Assembly: GCA_964368965.1 (NCBI GenBank)
Contig: CAYJDR010000018.1
Span: 1-42,485, forward strand
Source: CAYJDR01 sp964368965
GTDB lineage: Bacteria; Chrysiogenota; Deferribacteres; Deferribacterales; Mucispirillaceae
Length of the DNA: 42,485 nucleotides
Reading direction: 5' to 3'
Made by a program: the position numbers and the translations under genes. Below are positions 26,182 through 34,716 of this stretch, piece by piece. Position 1 is the stretch's first letter. Each line of letters starts with the position of its first letter. Under the pieces are notes generated by a model. The model did no database searches and had not been told where the DNA came from. It worked only from the letters and a program-made list of their open reading frames with translations.

Positions 26182-28811
26182 TTATGTTTATCCTTGTCGT
26201 TTAGTAGCGACTTTATGTAGTTTATTTCATCATCTTTCGTTTCGATGATACTGTTTAACTTTGCTTCGTGCAACTGATTTAAGTAGTCTTTAATATCTGG
26301 CCCTTTCTTAACGCCTAGCGATAATAAGTCGTTGCCGTCAAGTTCGATTGTCACGGTTGAGTATTTCGTCAGGTACTCTTTCACATAGTTTTGCCTGCCG
26401 TGCATGGTTGCGCCAAGCGCTAGGAGTTCCTCGACGGATAATTTATCACATATTGCTGTAATTTCAGACACTCTCGGATTTTTATAGCGCTTGAAAAACC
26501 CTAGCGTGCTGTTGACTTGTTTATTTAGGTGCACAAGTTCTTCAAACTGTTTGCGAGGTAGCTGGAACATTTTTATCATGTCTGCATACTGCGGGCCAAC
26601 GAGCGAACGGAACAGCAATATAAACCTTGTTTTCCAAAGGCTTACAGGCTTATCGAACTGTATAGTATACCACGCTAGTAGCTCCTCTAGGTGTTCGTGC
26701 TTTGTTAGTATTTCATCGAGTTTTAATTCGTTGTGGTAGAAGCGTAGCAAATTGTATTTCTTCATCATTGTGAGTGCTTCTATGTAGCCTTTTTCATCGA
26801 GGATATATTTCAGCTCTAGGAATAGCCTGTTGCCTTGTATCTGCCCGAATAGGTTAAGGCTTTCTGCGTGTTTTATCAGTCGCTCTGTTTGCATGCCTAT
26901 GTTGAAGTTGAAGCGCACAGCGAACCTAATTGCACGTAGCGCTCGTGATGGGTCGTCTACAAGGCTTAGCGAATGTAGTACGCGTATCTTCTTTTCGTTT
27001 ATGTCTTTTTGCCCAGCGAAAAAGTCGATAAGCATGCCATGTTGCGAGCCGTTCAACCTGACTGCCATTGCGTTTATGGTGAAATCTCGGCGGAGTAAGT
27101 CTTTCTTGATTGATGCTTCCTCAACCTCTGGCATAGCTGCTGGCGTGATGTAATATTCTGTGCGTGCTGTTGCGAAGTCGATTTTGAAGCCGTCCTTCAT
27201 TGATACAACAGCTGTCTTAAACTTCGCATGTACAGACACTTTGCCGCCGAACTCGTTTGCGAATAACGTTGCAAATGTAGGCGCATCGCCCTCTACGACT
27301 ATATCAATATCTTGGTTTTCGTTACGCATGAGGATATCACGCACGAAACCACCAACTACATAAACTTTATAGTCGTTCTTTTCTGCTAGCTTGCCGATAT
27401 CTATTAATATATGTTTAATGTGGTGAGGTAGCGAGTCTTCTAACATCTTCCTGATGTTGCGATATTTCGATAGCCCCATTTTTGCACGTGCCGATTCTTC
27501 AACATTTGAGCGAAGTGTGATTTCCTCGTGTATCAGGCGCAACAAGTCTGTGCGAGTGACAACACCCACGAGCCCTCGTTCGTTTTCGACAGGTAGTATC
27601 GCTTGCCCCTTATAAACCATGATTTCTTCGGCTTCGTAAAAAGATGTGTCTGGCGACATTATCTCGAACTCTACTTCCATGATGTCGTTGACGCTAGAGC
27701 CTTGCAAGCCATGCTTCATTGCGTCCATAATAATCCTGTGTGATATCAAGCCTATTGAGCGGTTGCCCTCTACAACTGGCATGTGGTTCAGGTTATATTT
27801 CAGCGTTAAATCGAGCGCATCGGCAACGGTTTTCCCGCTATGTATAAACTTTGCTGGCGAGTTCATGATTTCTGAAACGGTCTTGACTGGTTTAATCTCT
27901 TCACGTATGCAGTACTTTAGTTTATCAATCGCTTCGTTGAGTGTAAGGTCTTTGATGATAGCAGATGCAGCAACAGCATGTCCACCGCCACCAAATTTTG
28001 AAACGATTGCAGAAACATCAACATTAGGTGTCTTACTTCTGCCGATTAGCACAAGCCTATCGCCACTAGCGATAACAGCAAAGAGTGACTCAAGCCCCTC
28101 TATACTCATAAGCCTGCTGACAACATACGCCATTTCATCGACATACTGTTCAGTAGTTGCATAAGCTATTGCGACATCTTGCTCTGCTACTGATATCATC
28201 GACAAGTTGAGCAATAGTTCGTTTAGCACAAACACTTGCACACGGCTTAAATCACGCTTGATGTAGTCGTTCACGGCTGTTGTGTCTGCGCCGTTTGATA
28301 TTAGGTATGCTATTGCTTTTGCGTCCTCTGCCTTGGTGCTTGAGAACGTCAGCATGCCTGTATCCTCATATATGCCCATTGCAAGCAGAGTCGCTTGGAA
28401 CTTAGTAAGTTCTAAGTTTTTCTCTTGAAGTTTTTCTACTAAAATTGTCGCTGCGGAGCCGTATTCGCTAACGATTTCCTCTGCGCCTTCGATATCTTTG
28501 CCGTACGCTGGGTGGTGGTCGTATATTATGACTTTTTCAGCTTTCTTAACTAGTGGCGCAAGTGCACCTAGTCGCTTAGATTGCTTGCAATCGGTAATGA
28601 TGAGCAGTTCAATTTTATCAACGTTATTAACGTCTTGCTCGTTATAGTTCTTTATTGGTAGTTGTGATTTATGGTTCTCTAAAAACTCATGCACGTTGTT
28701 TTCATAGCTTGAGCAAACTGCGATATGGTCACAATCGTGTGCAAGTAGAGCGCCATAAGCACTTGATATTGCGTCAAAATCTGGGCTGATGTGTGTAACA
28801 ACTATCTTCAT
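26178..28811 (-). CDS. DHH phosphoesterase-CBS-tRNA nucleotidyltransferase/poly(A) polymerase fusion
   Basis: An 877-residue three-part protein. Residues 1-~300 are a DHH/DHHA1 phosphoesterase with SPDFDAISSA, ITDCKQS, IYDHHPAYG, DTGMLTF and GGGGHAVAASA. Two CBS domains follow (~305-425, from TVSEIMNSPAKF and VNDIMEVEFEI). From about 465 comes a class II nucleotidyltransferase with VGGFVRDILM, DIDIVVEGDA, LLRRDFTINAMAVRLN and DPSRALRAIRFAVRF. All catalytic motifs look intact. Such fusions are known in deltaproteobacteria, Aquificae and relatives; whether the enzyme adds CCA, A only or poly(A) cannot be read here. Overlaps of 4 nt at both ends tie it to xerD and phoH. Confidence 0.93.
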   Translation of the reverse strand: MKIVVTHISPDFDAISSAYGALLAHDCDHIAVCSSYENNVHEFLENHKSQLPIKNYNEQDVNNVDKIELLIITDCKQSKRLGALAPLVKKAEKVIIYDHHPAYGKDIEGAEEIVSEYGSAATILVEKLQEKNLELTKFQATLLAMGIYEDTGMLTFSSTKAEDAKAIAYLISNGADTTAVNDYIKRDLSRVQVFVLNELLLNLSMISVAEQDVAIAYATTEQYVDEMAYVVSRLMSIEGLESLFAVIASGDRLVLIGRSKTPNVDVSAIVSKFGGGGHAVAASAIIKDLTLNEAIDKLKYCIREEIKPVKTVSEIMNSPAKFIHSGKTVADALDLTLKYNLNHMPVVEGNRSIGLISHRIIMDAMKHGLQGSSVNDIMEVEFEIMSPDTSFYEAEEIMVYKGQAILPVENERGLVGVVTRTDLLRLIHEEITLRSNVEESARAKMGLSKYRNIRKMLEDSLPHHIKHILIDIGKLAEKNDYKVYVVGGFVRDILMRNENQDIDIVVEGDAPTFATLFANEFGGKVSVHAKFKTAVVSMKDGFKIDFATARTEYYITPAAMPEVEEASIKKDLLRRDFTINAMAVRLNGSQHGMLIDFFAGQKDINEKKIRVLHSLSLVDDPSRALRAIRFAVRFNFNIGMQTERLIKHAESLNLFGQIQGNRLFLELKYILDEKGYIEALTMMKKYNLLRFYHNELKLDEILTKHEHLEELLAWYTIQFDKPVSLWKTRFILLFRSLVGPQYADMIKMFQLPRKQFEELVHLNKQVNSTLGFFKRYKNPRVSEITAICDKLSVEELLALGATMHGRQNYVKEYLTKYSTVTIELDGNDLLSLGVKKGPDIKDYLNQLHEAKLNSIIETKDDEINYIKSLLNDKDKHK

Positions 28812-29710
28812 CTTCTGCCGTACCTCGGGTGAAAATTTGTGATAACTTTGCGTTTGTCGCTATCGGTAACGTGTGTGTATATCTCTGTGGTTGATATGTT
28901 TGCATGCCCTAAAAAGAGCTGTATAGTGCGTAGGTCTGCACCGCCAGAGAGAATATGTGTAGCGAAGCAATGGCGCAATGTGTGTGGTGATACATGCTTC
29001 TTGATGCCTGCATGCGTGCAGATATTTTTCACCCAGCTCCATATATATTGGCGTGTTAGTGGCTCGCCCATTCTGTTAAGGAATAGGTAGCCTGTATCGC
29101 TTTGCTTCACAAAATATTCTTGCCTGATAACGAGATAGCCTTCGATGCTTTGCACCAAGTCGCTATATATCGGCACTATGCGCTCCTTTGAGCCTTTACC
29201 TGTAACTTTTATTATGCCACGTTTAAAATCTATGTCACGCACTTTCATGTTCACTAGTTCTGAAACACGCATGCCTGAGGCGTACAACATCTCAACAATT
29301 AGTGCATCACGGTAGCCTTTAGGTGTAGACTTATCAGCTGATTGTAATATAGCGTCCACTTCTTCAAACTCTAGGAACGAGGGAAGCTTCTTCCAACCTT
29401 TTGGCTTCGCAATAAATTCGACTGGGTTTTTAGTGACAAGCTTTTCAATAAGTAGAAAATCATAAAACTGGGAAATCGCTGAAAGCCTACGTAATATTGT
29501 TTCGATAGATAGTCCACCTCGCCTCATGAACGCCATGAAAGACACGATGTCTGTAGATGACGCACTAGTGAGTGGTTGCCCAAAAAACAAGTTAAACGCA
29601 TCAACATCTGCCTTGTATGCGATAACGGTATTATCAGCAAGACCAAGTTCTAATCGAAGATATTGAATATATTGTTTAATATGCGTATTTATTGTAAATA
29701 CCTCTAGCAC
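28808..29710 (-). CDS. xerD: Tyrosine recombinase XerC/XerD
   Basis: A site-specific recombinase resolving chromosome dimers at dif. The 300-residue protein has the SAM-like N-terminal domain (LGLADNTVIAYKADV) and the catalytic domain with all six residues: Arg in ASGMRVSEL, Lys in GKGSKERIVPI, HxxR in SPHTLRHCFATH, His in LGHANIS and the Tyr nucleophile in TEIYTHV. I cannot separate XerC from XerD with certainty; context and length favour a chromosomal XerC/D and not an integron or phage enzyme. The start is unsettled: GTG 29710 has no ribosome site, while AGAGG just inside the frame points to an ATA. It overlaps the next gene by 4 nt. Confidence 0.93.
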   Translation of the reverse strand: MLEVFTINTHIKQYIQYLRLELGLADNTVIAYKADVDAFNLFFGQPLTSASSTDIVSFMAFMRRGGLSIETILRRLSAISQFYDFLLIEKLVTKNPVEFIAKPKGWKKLPSFLEFEEVDAILQSADKSTPKGYRDALIVEMLYASGMRVSELVNMKVRDIDFKRGIIKVTGKGSKERIVPIYSDLVQSIEGYLVIRQEYFVKQSDTGYLFLNRMGEPLTRQYIWSWVKNICTHAGIKKHVSPHTLRHCFATHILSGGADLRTIQLFLGHANISTTEIYTHVTDSDKRKVITNFHPRYGRR

Positions 29711-29725
29711 GTTCTATTTATATAT

Positions 29726-29754
29726 AGTGTACACTCGATTTTTAAAACAATCAA
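29726..29754 (-). promoter_or_regulatory. Possible promoter of the xerD-PAP-phoH unit
   Basis: Minus-strand TTGATT (29754-29749), 17 nt, TACACT (29731-29726). The predicted start of transcription would be only about 9 nt before the GTG, so the mRNA would have almost no leader. Confidence 0.4.
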
Positions 29755-29809
29755 GTGAATTAATGCTACATGCAACGCTGTTATAATACTTTTTGTGCTT
29801 AAATACTGT

Positions 29810-29838
29810 TTGTAATTTAAATTATAATATAATATACT
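29810..29838 (+). promoter_or_regulatory. Promoter upstream of the SPOR-NlpC/P60 gene
   Basis: TTGTAA (29810-29815), 17 nt, TATACT (29833-29838), 17 nt before the start codon. A second TATAAT at 29823 in the same AT-rich run is a less well-spaced alternative. Confidence 0.45.
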
Positions 29839-29855
29839 CATAAAGAGAGTAATTT

Positions 29856-30596
29856 ATGAGAACACATTATCTATACACAGTCACTTTTTTGTTCATTGTT
29901 TGCTTAGTTAGTGCATGCAGTTATAATAGCGCAAGTGTTACGCCTTATTACCAATCGGTAACGCAGGGCTACACTGTCCAATTAGGTGCGTTCAAAAACG
30001 TAACTAACGCTTCAAACTTCGTCGACAAGCTTAACGCAAACGGCCTAGATGCGTTCTTATTCAAAGAAGATGGCTACTTCAAAGTGCGCTATGGCAACTA
30101 CTCAAGCCGCAGCAACGCTGAGGCGAGCGCAAAGAAGGTTATAAAGCAGTTCTCGCTCGGTGGCTATTACATCGTTAAGCCAGAAGATTTAACCACATAT
30201 AAAAGTAAAAGCGCAAGCAACTCTGAAACATACATGCGTGCAGAACTTGTGCGCTCGGCAGAGAAATATATCGGCGTACCATACGTCTGGGGTGGCACAA
30301 CGTCTGCTGGGTTTGATTGCAGCGGGTTGACTCGTGCTGTTTATAGGCTAAATGGTGTTGATATCCCTAGGGTTTCGAGGGACCAGTTCAAAGGTGGCAG
30401 GCATGTAAACAAGTCGCAGTTAAAGGCTGGCGATTTAGTATTTTTCGCTACTAGTGGTAGTGTTGTCAACCATGTAGGCATTTATATTGGTGGCAACAAG
30501 TTTATCCACTCGCCTAGGAAAGGTGCTACTGTACGTAAGGAAGCGTTCAGTGACTACTGGAACAAGCGATATGTTGGGTCAAGAAATTATTTATAA
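29856..30596 (+). CDS. SPOR-NlpC/P60 lipoprotein, cell-wall peptidase
   Basis: A 246-residue exported peptidoglycan hydrolase. Cys21 in the lipobox LVSAC is the likely lipid anchor. Residues ~36-110 form a SPOR domain (YTVQLGAFKNVTNASNF), which binds denuded glycan at the division site. Residues ~130-245 are an NlpC/P60 domain with the catalytic Cys in GFDCSGLTRAV, the His in VNHVGIYIGG and a third polar residue in FIHSPRKGA. It probably cleaves the gamma-D-glutamyl-diaminopimelate bond of stem peptides, as relatives do. GAGAG precedes the ATG. Only 24 nt separate it from glpA and no terminator is visible, so the two may be co-transcribed although unrelated in function. Confidence 0.93.
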   Translation: MRTHYLYTVTFLFIVCLVSACSYNSASVTPYYQSVTQGYTVQLGAFKNVTNASNFVDKLNANGLDAFLFKEDGYFKVRYGNYSSRSNAEASAKKVIKQFSLGGYYIVKPEDLTTYKSKSASNSETYMRAELVRSAEKYIGVPYVWGGTTSAGFDCSGLTRAVYRLNGVDIPRVSRDQFKGGRHVNKSQLKAGDLVFFATSGSVVNHVGIYIGGNKFIHSPRKGATVRKEAFSDYWNKRYVGSRNYL

Positions 30597-30620
30597 TACA
30601 CATAAATGAAGGAGTGAAAT

Positions 30621-32222
30621 ATGAAGCAAACAGAAGTTGTCATTATTGGCGGCGGTGCGACTGGTGCTGGTATTCTGCGTGATTTAAGCATGCGTGGCAT
30701 CAAGTGCATATTGCTCGAACAAGGCGGGCTTGCACATGGCACTAGCTCTAGGTTTCACGGATTATTACATAGCGGTGGTAGGTATGTAGTAAACGATAAC
30801 GAATCAGCAAACGAATGTATAGAGGAAAACTATATACTACGCAAAGTTGCAAAGCAATGTGTTGAGCTAACTGAGGGCTTCTTCGCACTCACTAAACACG
30901 ACGACCCCGACTTTGTTAAACTATGGGAACAAGGCTGCGCAGACGCACACATCCCTTATGAAGAGATATCTACAGAGGAAGCGTTCAGGCTTGAGCCTAA
31001 CTTATCACGCGATATTACTCGTGTGTTCAAAGTGCCTGATTCTGGCATTGATGGGTTCAGGCTCGTGTGGCACAACGTCGATAGCGCTAAGAAATACGGC
31101 GGCGAATATATCACTCACGCGCAAGTTACAGGCTTAAAAGTTGAAAACGGCAAAGTGAAAGGCGTCGACGTGCTAAACCTTACAAACGGCGAAAAGTTTG
31201 AAATATATTGCGACTATGTTGTGAATGCTACAGGCTCTTGGGCTATCGAAATTGCACAAATGGCTGGGCTAAAGCTTCCACTTGTGCCTGATAAAGGTAC
31301 GCTTATCATCTTCAACCATCGCATCACGTCACGTGTTGTAAACAGGCTACATAAGAGCTCTGATGGCGATATATTCGTTCCGCATGGCTCTGTCACTATA
31401 CTTGGCACAACGTCTGCTGAGGCGGCTTCGCCTGGCGATACTAAACCAGTTGGCGCTGATGTTATAAAGCTTATGGAAATAGGCGAAAAGCTGTTCCCAG
31501 ATGTTTATGACTACCGCATTTTACGTGCGTTTGCAGGCACTAGGCCGCTATATATTAAAGAAGGTGCTGAGGGGCGTAGCGCTACTAGGAACTTCACAAT
31601 CATCGACCATGCAGAAGACGGACTCGAAGGCATGGCAAGCATTTTCGGTGGCAAGCTCACTACATATAGGCTAATGGCTGAAAAGATGTCTGACTTTGTT
31701 GCAACTAAGTTCGGCAACACTACACCATGCCAAACAGCTATCACACCAATCACGCCTGACCCTATGCCAAGCGCTTACGAAAAGGCTAAAAAGGTGTTCA
31801 ATATCGAAGCCGTTGACATAGTAGCAGATAGGATCGGCGACGGGTTTGAAAAACTAGTTGATGAAATGACACTCACAAAATACGACAACGAAGTTATATG
31901 CGAGTGCGAACTTGTTTCACTAGCTGAAATAAAACACGTTGCAGCAGACCCACACACACACTACCTAAACGATATAAGGCTACGCACAAGGCTAGGCATG
32001 GGCACTTGCCAAGGTACGTTCTGCTCTATCAGGGCTATCGCAGCGCTTGAGAACGAAACAGATACTGCTTCAAAATCGTTCGACAATATCGCAAAATTTC
32101 TGCAAGAACGCTGGAACGGCTTGCGCTCAGTAATATGGGGCACACAAGCAAAGGAAGCAGAACTCACGCGCGCAATATATATTTCAGGACTAAACTTTGA
32201 TGGAGAAAACGATGATTACTAG
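30621..32222 (+). CDS. glpA: Anaerobic glycerol-3-phosphate dehydrogenase, subunit A
   Basis: The FAD-dependent catalytic subunit oxidising sn-glycerol-3-phosphate to dihydroxyacetone phosphate. The 533 residues start with the dinucleotide-binding VVIIGGGATGAGILRDLSMRG, continue with GGRYVVNDN, and FGGKLTTYRLMAEKM in the FAD domain, and end with a BFD-like [2Fe-2S] domain (ICECELVS and MGTCQGTFC, four cysteines). AGGAG lies 7 nt before the ATG. The stop overlaps glpB by 11 nt. The C-terminal iron-sulfur domain separates it from the aerobic GlpD. Electrons pass to GlpB-GlpC and the quinone pool. Confidence 0.97.
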   Translation: MKQTEVVIIGGGATGAGILRDLSMRGIKCILLEQGGLAHGTSSRFHGLLHSGGRYVVNDNESANECIEENYILRKVAKQCVELTEGFFALTKHDDPDFVKLWEQGCADAHIPYEEISTEEAFRLEPNLSRDITRVFKVPDSGIDGFRLVWHNVDSAKKYGGEYITHAQVTGLKVENGKVKGVDVLNLTNGEKFEIYCDYVVNATGSWAIEIAQMAGLKLPLVPDKGTLIIFNHRITSRVVNRLHKSSDGDIFVPHGSVTILGTTSAEAASPGDTKPVGADVIKLMEIGEKLFPDVYDYRILRAFAGTRPLYIKEGAEGRSATRNFTIIDHAEDGLEGMASIFGGKLTTYRLMAEKMSDFVATKFGNTTPCQTAITPITPDPMPSAYEKAKKVFNIEAVDIVADRIGDGFEKLVDEMTLTKYDNEVICECELVSLAEIKHVAADPHTHYLNDIRLRTRLGMGTCQGTFCSIRAIAALENETDTASKSFDNIAKFLQERWNGLRSVIWGTQAKEAELTRAIYISGLNFDGENDDY

Positions 32223-33492
32223 TGATATTATAGTTGTCGGCTCTGGTATTTCAGGCTTAGTTGCCGCTATCACTGCTAAACAACAAGGCAAAACAGTTAC
32301 TATCATATCTAACGGTGCTGGTGTGCTATCTATCGGTAGTGGCACTATCGACATACTCGGCTATGACATAAATAAAAAGGTAATTAGGGGCAACCCGTTC
32401 GACCATATCGAAGCATTACCAAACACGCACCCATATAAAATAGTTGGCAAGGATACAGTTATAAACGCTGTCAAAAGCATGCTAGACATTGCTAGGGAGA
32501 GCGACCTCCACTTAACTATAAACGAGGATAACTCAAACAAACTAGCCGTGACCGTTGCTGGCAAAATTCGCCCTACGTTCATCACGCCTAATTCGGTACA
32601 CGCTGAAAAAGTGCTGAACGCTAACACAGTTGCTATCGTCACAATCAAACACTTGAAAGATTGCGAACCGAAACTAATTGGCAGAAGGCTCAAAGAATAC
32701 ACTTCGCTAAAAGATACTGAGTTCTACACAGCTACGCTAAAATCGCCGTTTGGCAAAACTAAGCGTGCATTAAACTCGCTCGACTTCGCAAGGTATGTTG
32801 AAAGTAGCGAAGGCCTCGCATGGCTCAAAGCAGAGCTATTACATGTTAAGCAAAACACAGGCGCTGATGTTCTCGTTATACCACCTATTTGTGGCGTGCT
32901 AAACCATGCAGATATTTATGAAGACGTCGCAAAACACATAGGCGCAGATATCGTCGAGATGGTTTCAATGCCACCTGGTGTCGGTGGGTTTAGGATACGC
33001 CAAGCGCTTATGAACAAAATAAACTCGCTAGGTATCACCGTTGTTGAAAACTGCAAAATCGACAGCGCAAACGTCGAAAACGGCACATGCATCAGCCTAA
33101 AAGGCTTGCATAGCGACATCACAGCAGACAAGTATACAGAATATAAAGCAGATAAATATATCATCGCAACTGGTGGTATCATCGGTGGCGGTATCAACGT
33201 AGGCATGACAGATACGCACGAAGCAATCTTCAACATACCTATTGATTGCCCTACAACTATCGAAGATAGAACACATAAAGACGTGTTCGGCGAGCACCCT
33301 TTCGTTAAAGCTGGCGTGCACGTAAACAGCGACATGCAAGCGATTGATAAAGGCGGTAAACCATTGTTCAACAACGTATATTTCGCTGGCAGAACGCTTA
33401 GCGGCTATGACTACGCTATGGAAAAATCAGGCTATGGTGTAGGTATCGCAACAGGTTACAACGCTGCATTGAAAGCGACAGGGGGCAAATAA
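32212..33492 (+). CDS. glpB: Anaerobic glycerol-3-phosphate dehydrogenase, subunit B
   Basis: The flavoprotein subunit that completes the GlpAB soluble dimer. The 426 residues (E. coli has 419) begin with the nucleotide-binding SDIIVVGSGISGLVAAITA and end with GYGVGIATGYNAALKA, typical of GlpB. A middle segment has the CLP-like VEMVSMPPGVGGFRIRQAL. The frame is open from 32197, but GGAG sits 6 nt before the ATG at 32212, which I chose. It overlaps glpA at the start and shares one base with glpC (TAATG) at the end: tight translational coupling. Confidence 0.95.
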   Translation: MITSDIIVVGSGISGLVAAITAKQQGKTVTIISNGAGVLSIGSGTIDILGYDINKKVIRGNPFDHIEALPNTHPYKIVGKDTVINAVKSMLDIARESDLHLTINEDNSNKLAVTVAGKIRPTFITPNSVHAEKVLNANTVAIVTIKHLKDCEPKLIGRRLKEYTSLKDTEFYTATLKSPFGKTKRALNSLDFARYVESSEGLAWLKAELLHVKQNTGADVLVIPPICGVLNHADIYEDVAKHIGADIVEMVSMPPGVGGFRIRQALMNKINSLGITVVENCKIDSANVENGTCISLKGLHSDITADKYTEYKADKYIIATGGIIGGGINVGMTDTHEAIFNIPIDCPTTIEDRTHKDVFGEHPFVKAGVHVNSDMQAIDKGGKPLFNNVYFAGRTLSGYDYAMEKSGYGVGIATGYNAALKATGGK

Positions 33493-34673
33493 TGGCTACG
33501 AAAATCAATCCAGATAAATGTATAGCATGCACAATCTGTCAGGTATATTGCCCTGTTGCAAACGCTACGCCTAACTTCTTAGGGCCTAGAATTATTGGGC
33601 CAGCTTACGAGCGTTTCAGGCTTTTAGGCTTTGCAGAAGATGAATCGCTCGACTATTGCGCAAACTGTAAAAACTGCGATATCGCATGCCCTCATGGTGT
33701 GCCTATCTCTACATTCAACATGATGGCAAGGTGCAAGGACGCGAAAAAGAAAAGCTTCAGCCCTCGCAACTGGGTGCTTGGGCATGGTGGGTTGCTTGCA
33801 AAAGTGTTCCAGCTTATACCAGCGCCACTCAAAAACTTCGGTATGCTTAACCCTGTTTCACGCTTAGCGTTCGACGCTATCGGCATATCAAAAAAAGCAT
33901 CTATGCCTAAGTTTGATAAATACTTTAGGCAAGTTGTAAAGTCTGTAAAACAGCCTGAACTAGCTAAAACTATTGTGCTGTTCCCTGGTTGCTATATCGA
34001 CGCATACGACCACCAAACAGGGCTAGATATCATATGGATATTGAACAAGGCTGGCTATAAAGTTGTTGTGCCTAGCGAGTTCGGTTGTTGCGGGTTGCCT
34101 GCTGTTTCTAACGGCTTCATTGATGATGCAAAACAAAACGCACTAAGCAACCTAAAAGCTATCAAAAAATATAGCGAACAAGGCGTGCCTATTGTTACAG
34201 GTTGCCCTAGTTGCTCGCTTATGTTGAAAAAAGATCTGCCTGAATACTTTGAAGATTTAAAAGATGTCCACCTTGCTGAAAATGTAGAATTTCTATCAGT
34301 ATTCTTGAAAAAGTTGATTGATGATAAAGAGTTAACGCTTGACTTAAAACAAGATAGCACAGCACTTTACCACGCACCTTGCCACTTGCGTGCAGCTGGT
34401 ATCGGCTCGCCAAGTGTTGATTTAATCAAAGGTGCTGGCGTAGAAATGGAAAACGCTGGCGCTGGCTGTTGCGGTATCTCTGGTAGCTATGGCTTCAAGA
34501 AAGAGAAGTATGATATCGGTATGAAAATCGGTAGCGAACTATTCGCAAAAGTGAAAAGCAGCGATAAAGACTATATCACAACCGAGTGCGGAACATGCCG
34601 AGTGCAAATCGAACACGGTAGCGGTAAAAAAGCGATACACCCTGTATCACTCATACGCAAACTATCAAAATAA
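33492..34673 (+). CDS. glpC: Anaerobic glycerol-3-phosphate dehydrogenase, subunit C
   Basis: The iron-sulfur subunit that anchors GlpAB and passes electrons to menaquinone. The 393 residues have two [4Fe-4S] ferredoxin motifs (CIACTICQVYCPV, CANCKNCDIACP) followed by two CCG domains with GCCGLPAVSNG, GCPSCSLML, HAPCHLRAAG, GAGCCGISGSYG and ECGTCRVQIEHGSG. GGGGG lies 6 nt before the ATG. All cysteines expected for the family appear present. It is the last gene of the operon, closed by a strong terminator; the system needs a quinone and an anaerobic acceptor such as fumarate or nitrate. Confidence 0.96.
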   Translation: MATKINPDKCIACTICQVYCPVANATPNFLGPRIIGPAYERFRLLGFAEDESLDYCANCKNCDIACPHGVPISTFNMMARCKDAKKKSFSPRNWVLGHGGLLAKVFQLIPAPLKNFGMLNPVSRLAFDAIGISKKASMPKFDKYFRQVVKSVKQPELAKTIVLFPGCYIDAYDHQTGLDIIWILNKAGYKVVVPSEFGCCGLPAVSNGFIDDAKQNALSNLKAIKKYSEQGVPIVTGCPSCSLMLKKDLPEYFEDLKDVHLAENVEFLSVFLKKLIDDKELTLDLKQDSTALYHAPCHLRAAGIGSPSVDLIKGAGVEMENAGAGCCGISGSYGFKKEKYDIGMKIGSELFAKVKSSDKDYITTECGTCRVQIEHGSGKKAIHPVSLIRKLSK

Positions 34674-34675
34674 CC

Positions 34676-34702
34676 AACGGGGGCAAACACCCCCGTTTTT
34701 TT
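34676..34702 (+). terminator. Rho-independent terminator of glpABC
   Basis: AACGGGGG, loop CAAACA-like 4-6 nt, CCCCCGTT, then seven T (34696-34702). It lies 3 nt after the glpC stop. On the minus strand the same stem follows the chemoreceptor stop with a poorer T-run (TTGGTTATTTT), so it may partly serve both genes. Confidence 0.95.
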
Positions 34703-34716
34703 ATCACCTGTTTATG

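Noticed and set aside
25394..26248. A 284-codon plus-strand open frame
   Set aside because: It lies wholly antisense to phoH and the end of the fusion gene, with a Ser-rich composition typical of shadow frames.
28808..29710. Phage or integron integrase
   Set aside because: Length, SAM-like N-terminus and placement at the head of a housekeeping operon fit XerC/XerD; no att sites, cassettes or phage genes are nearby.
30621..34673. Aerobic GlpD or succinate-dehydrogenase-like operon
   Set aside because: GlpA has the C-terminal BFD-like iron-sulfur domain, GlpB is a distinct flavoprotein and GlpC has ferredoxin plus CCG domains; this is GlpABC.
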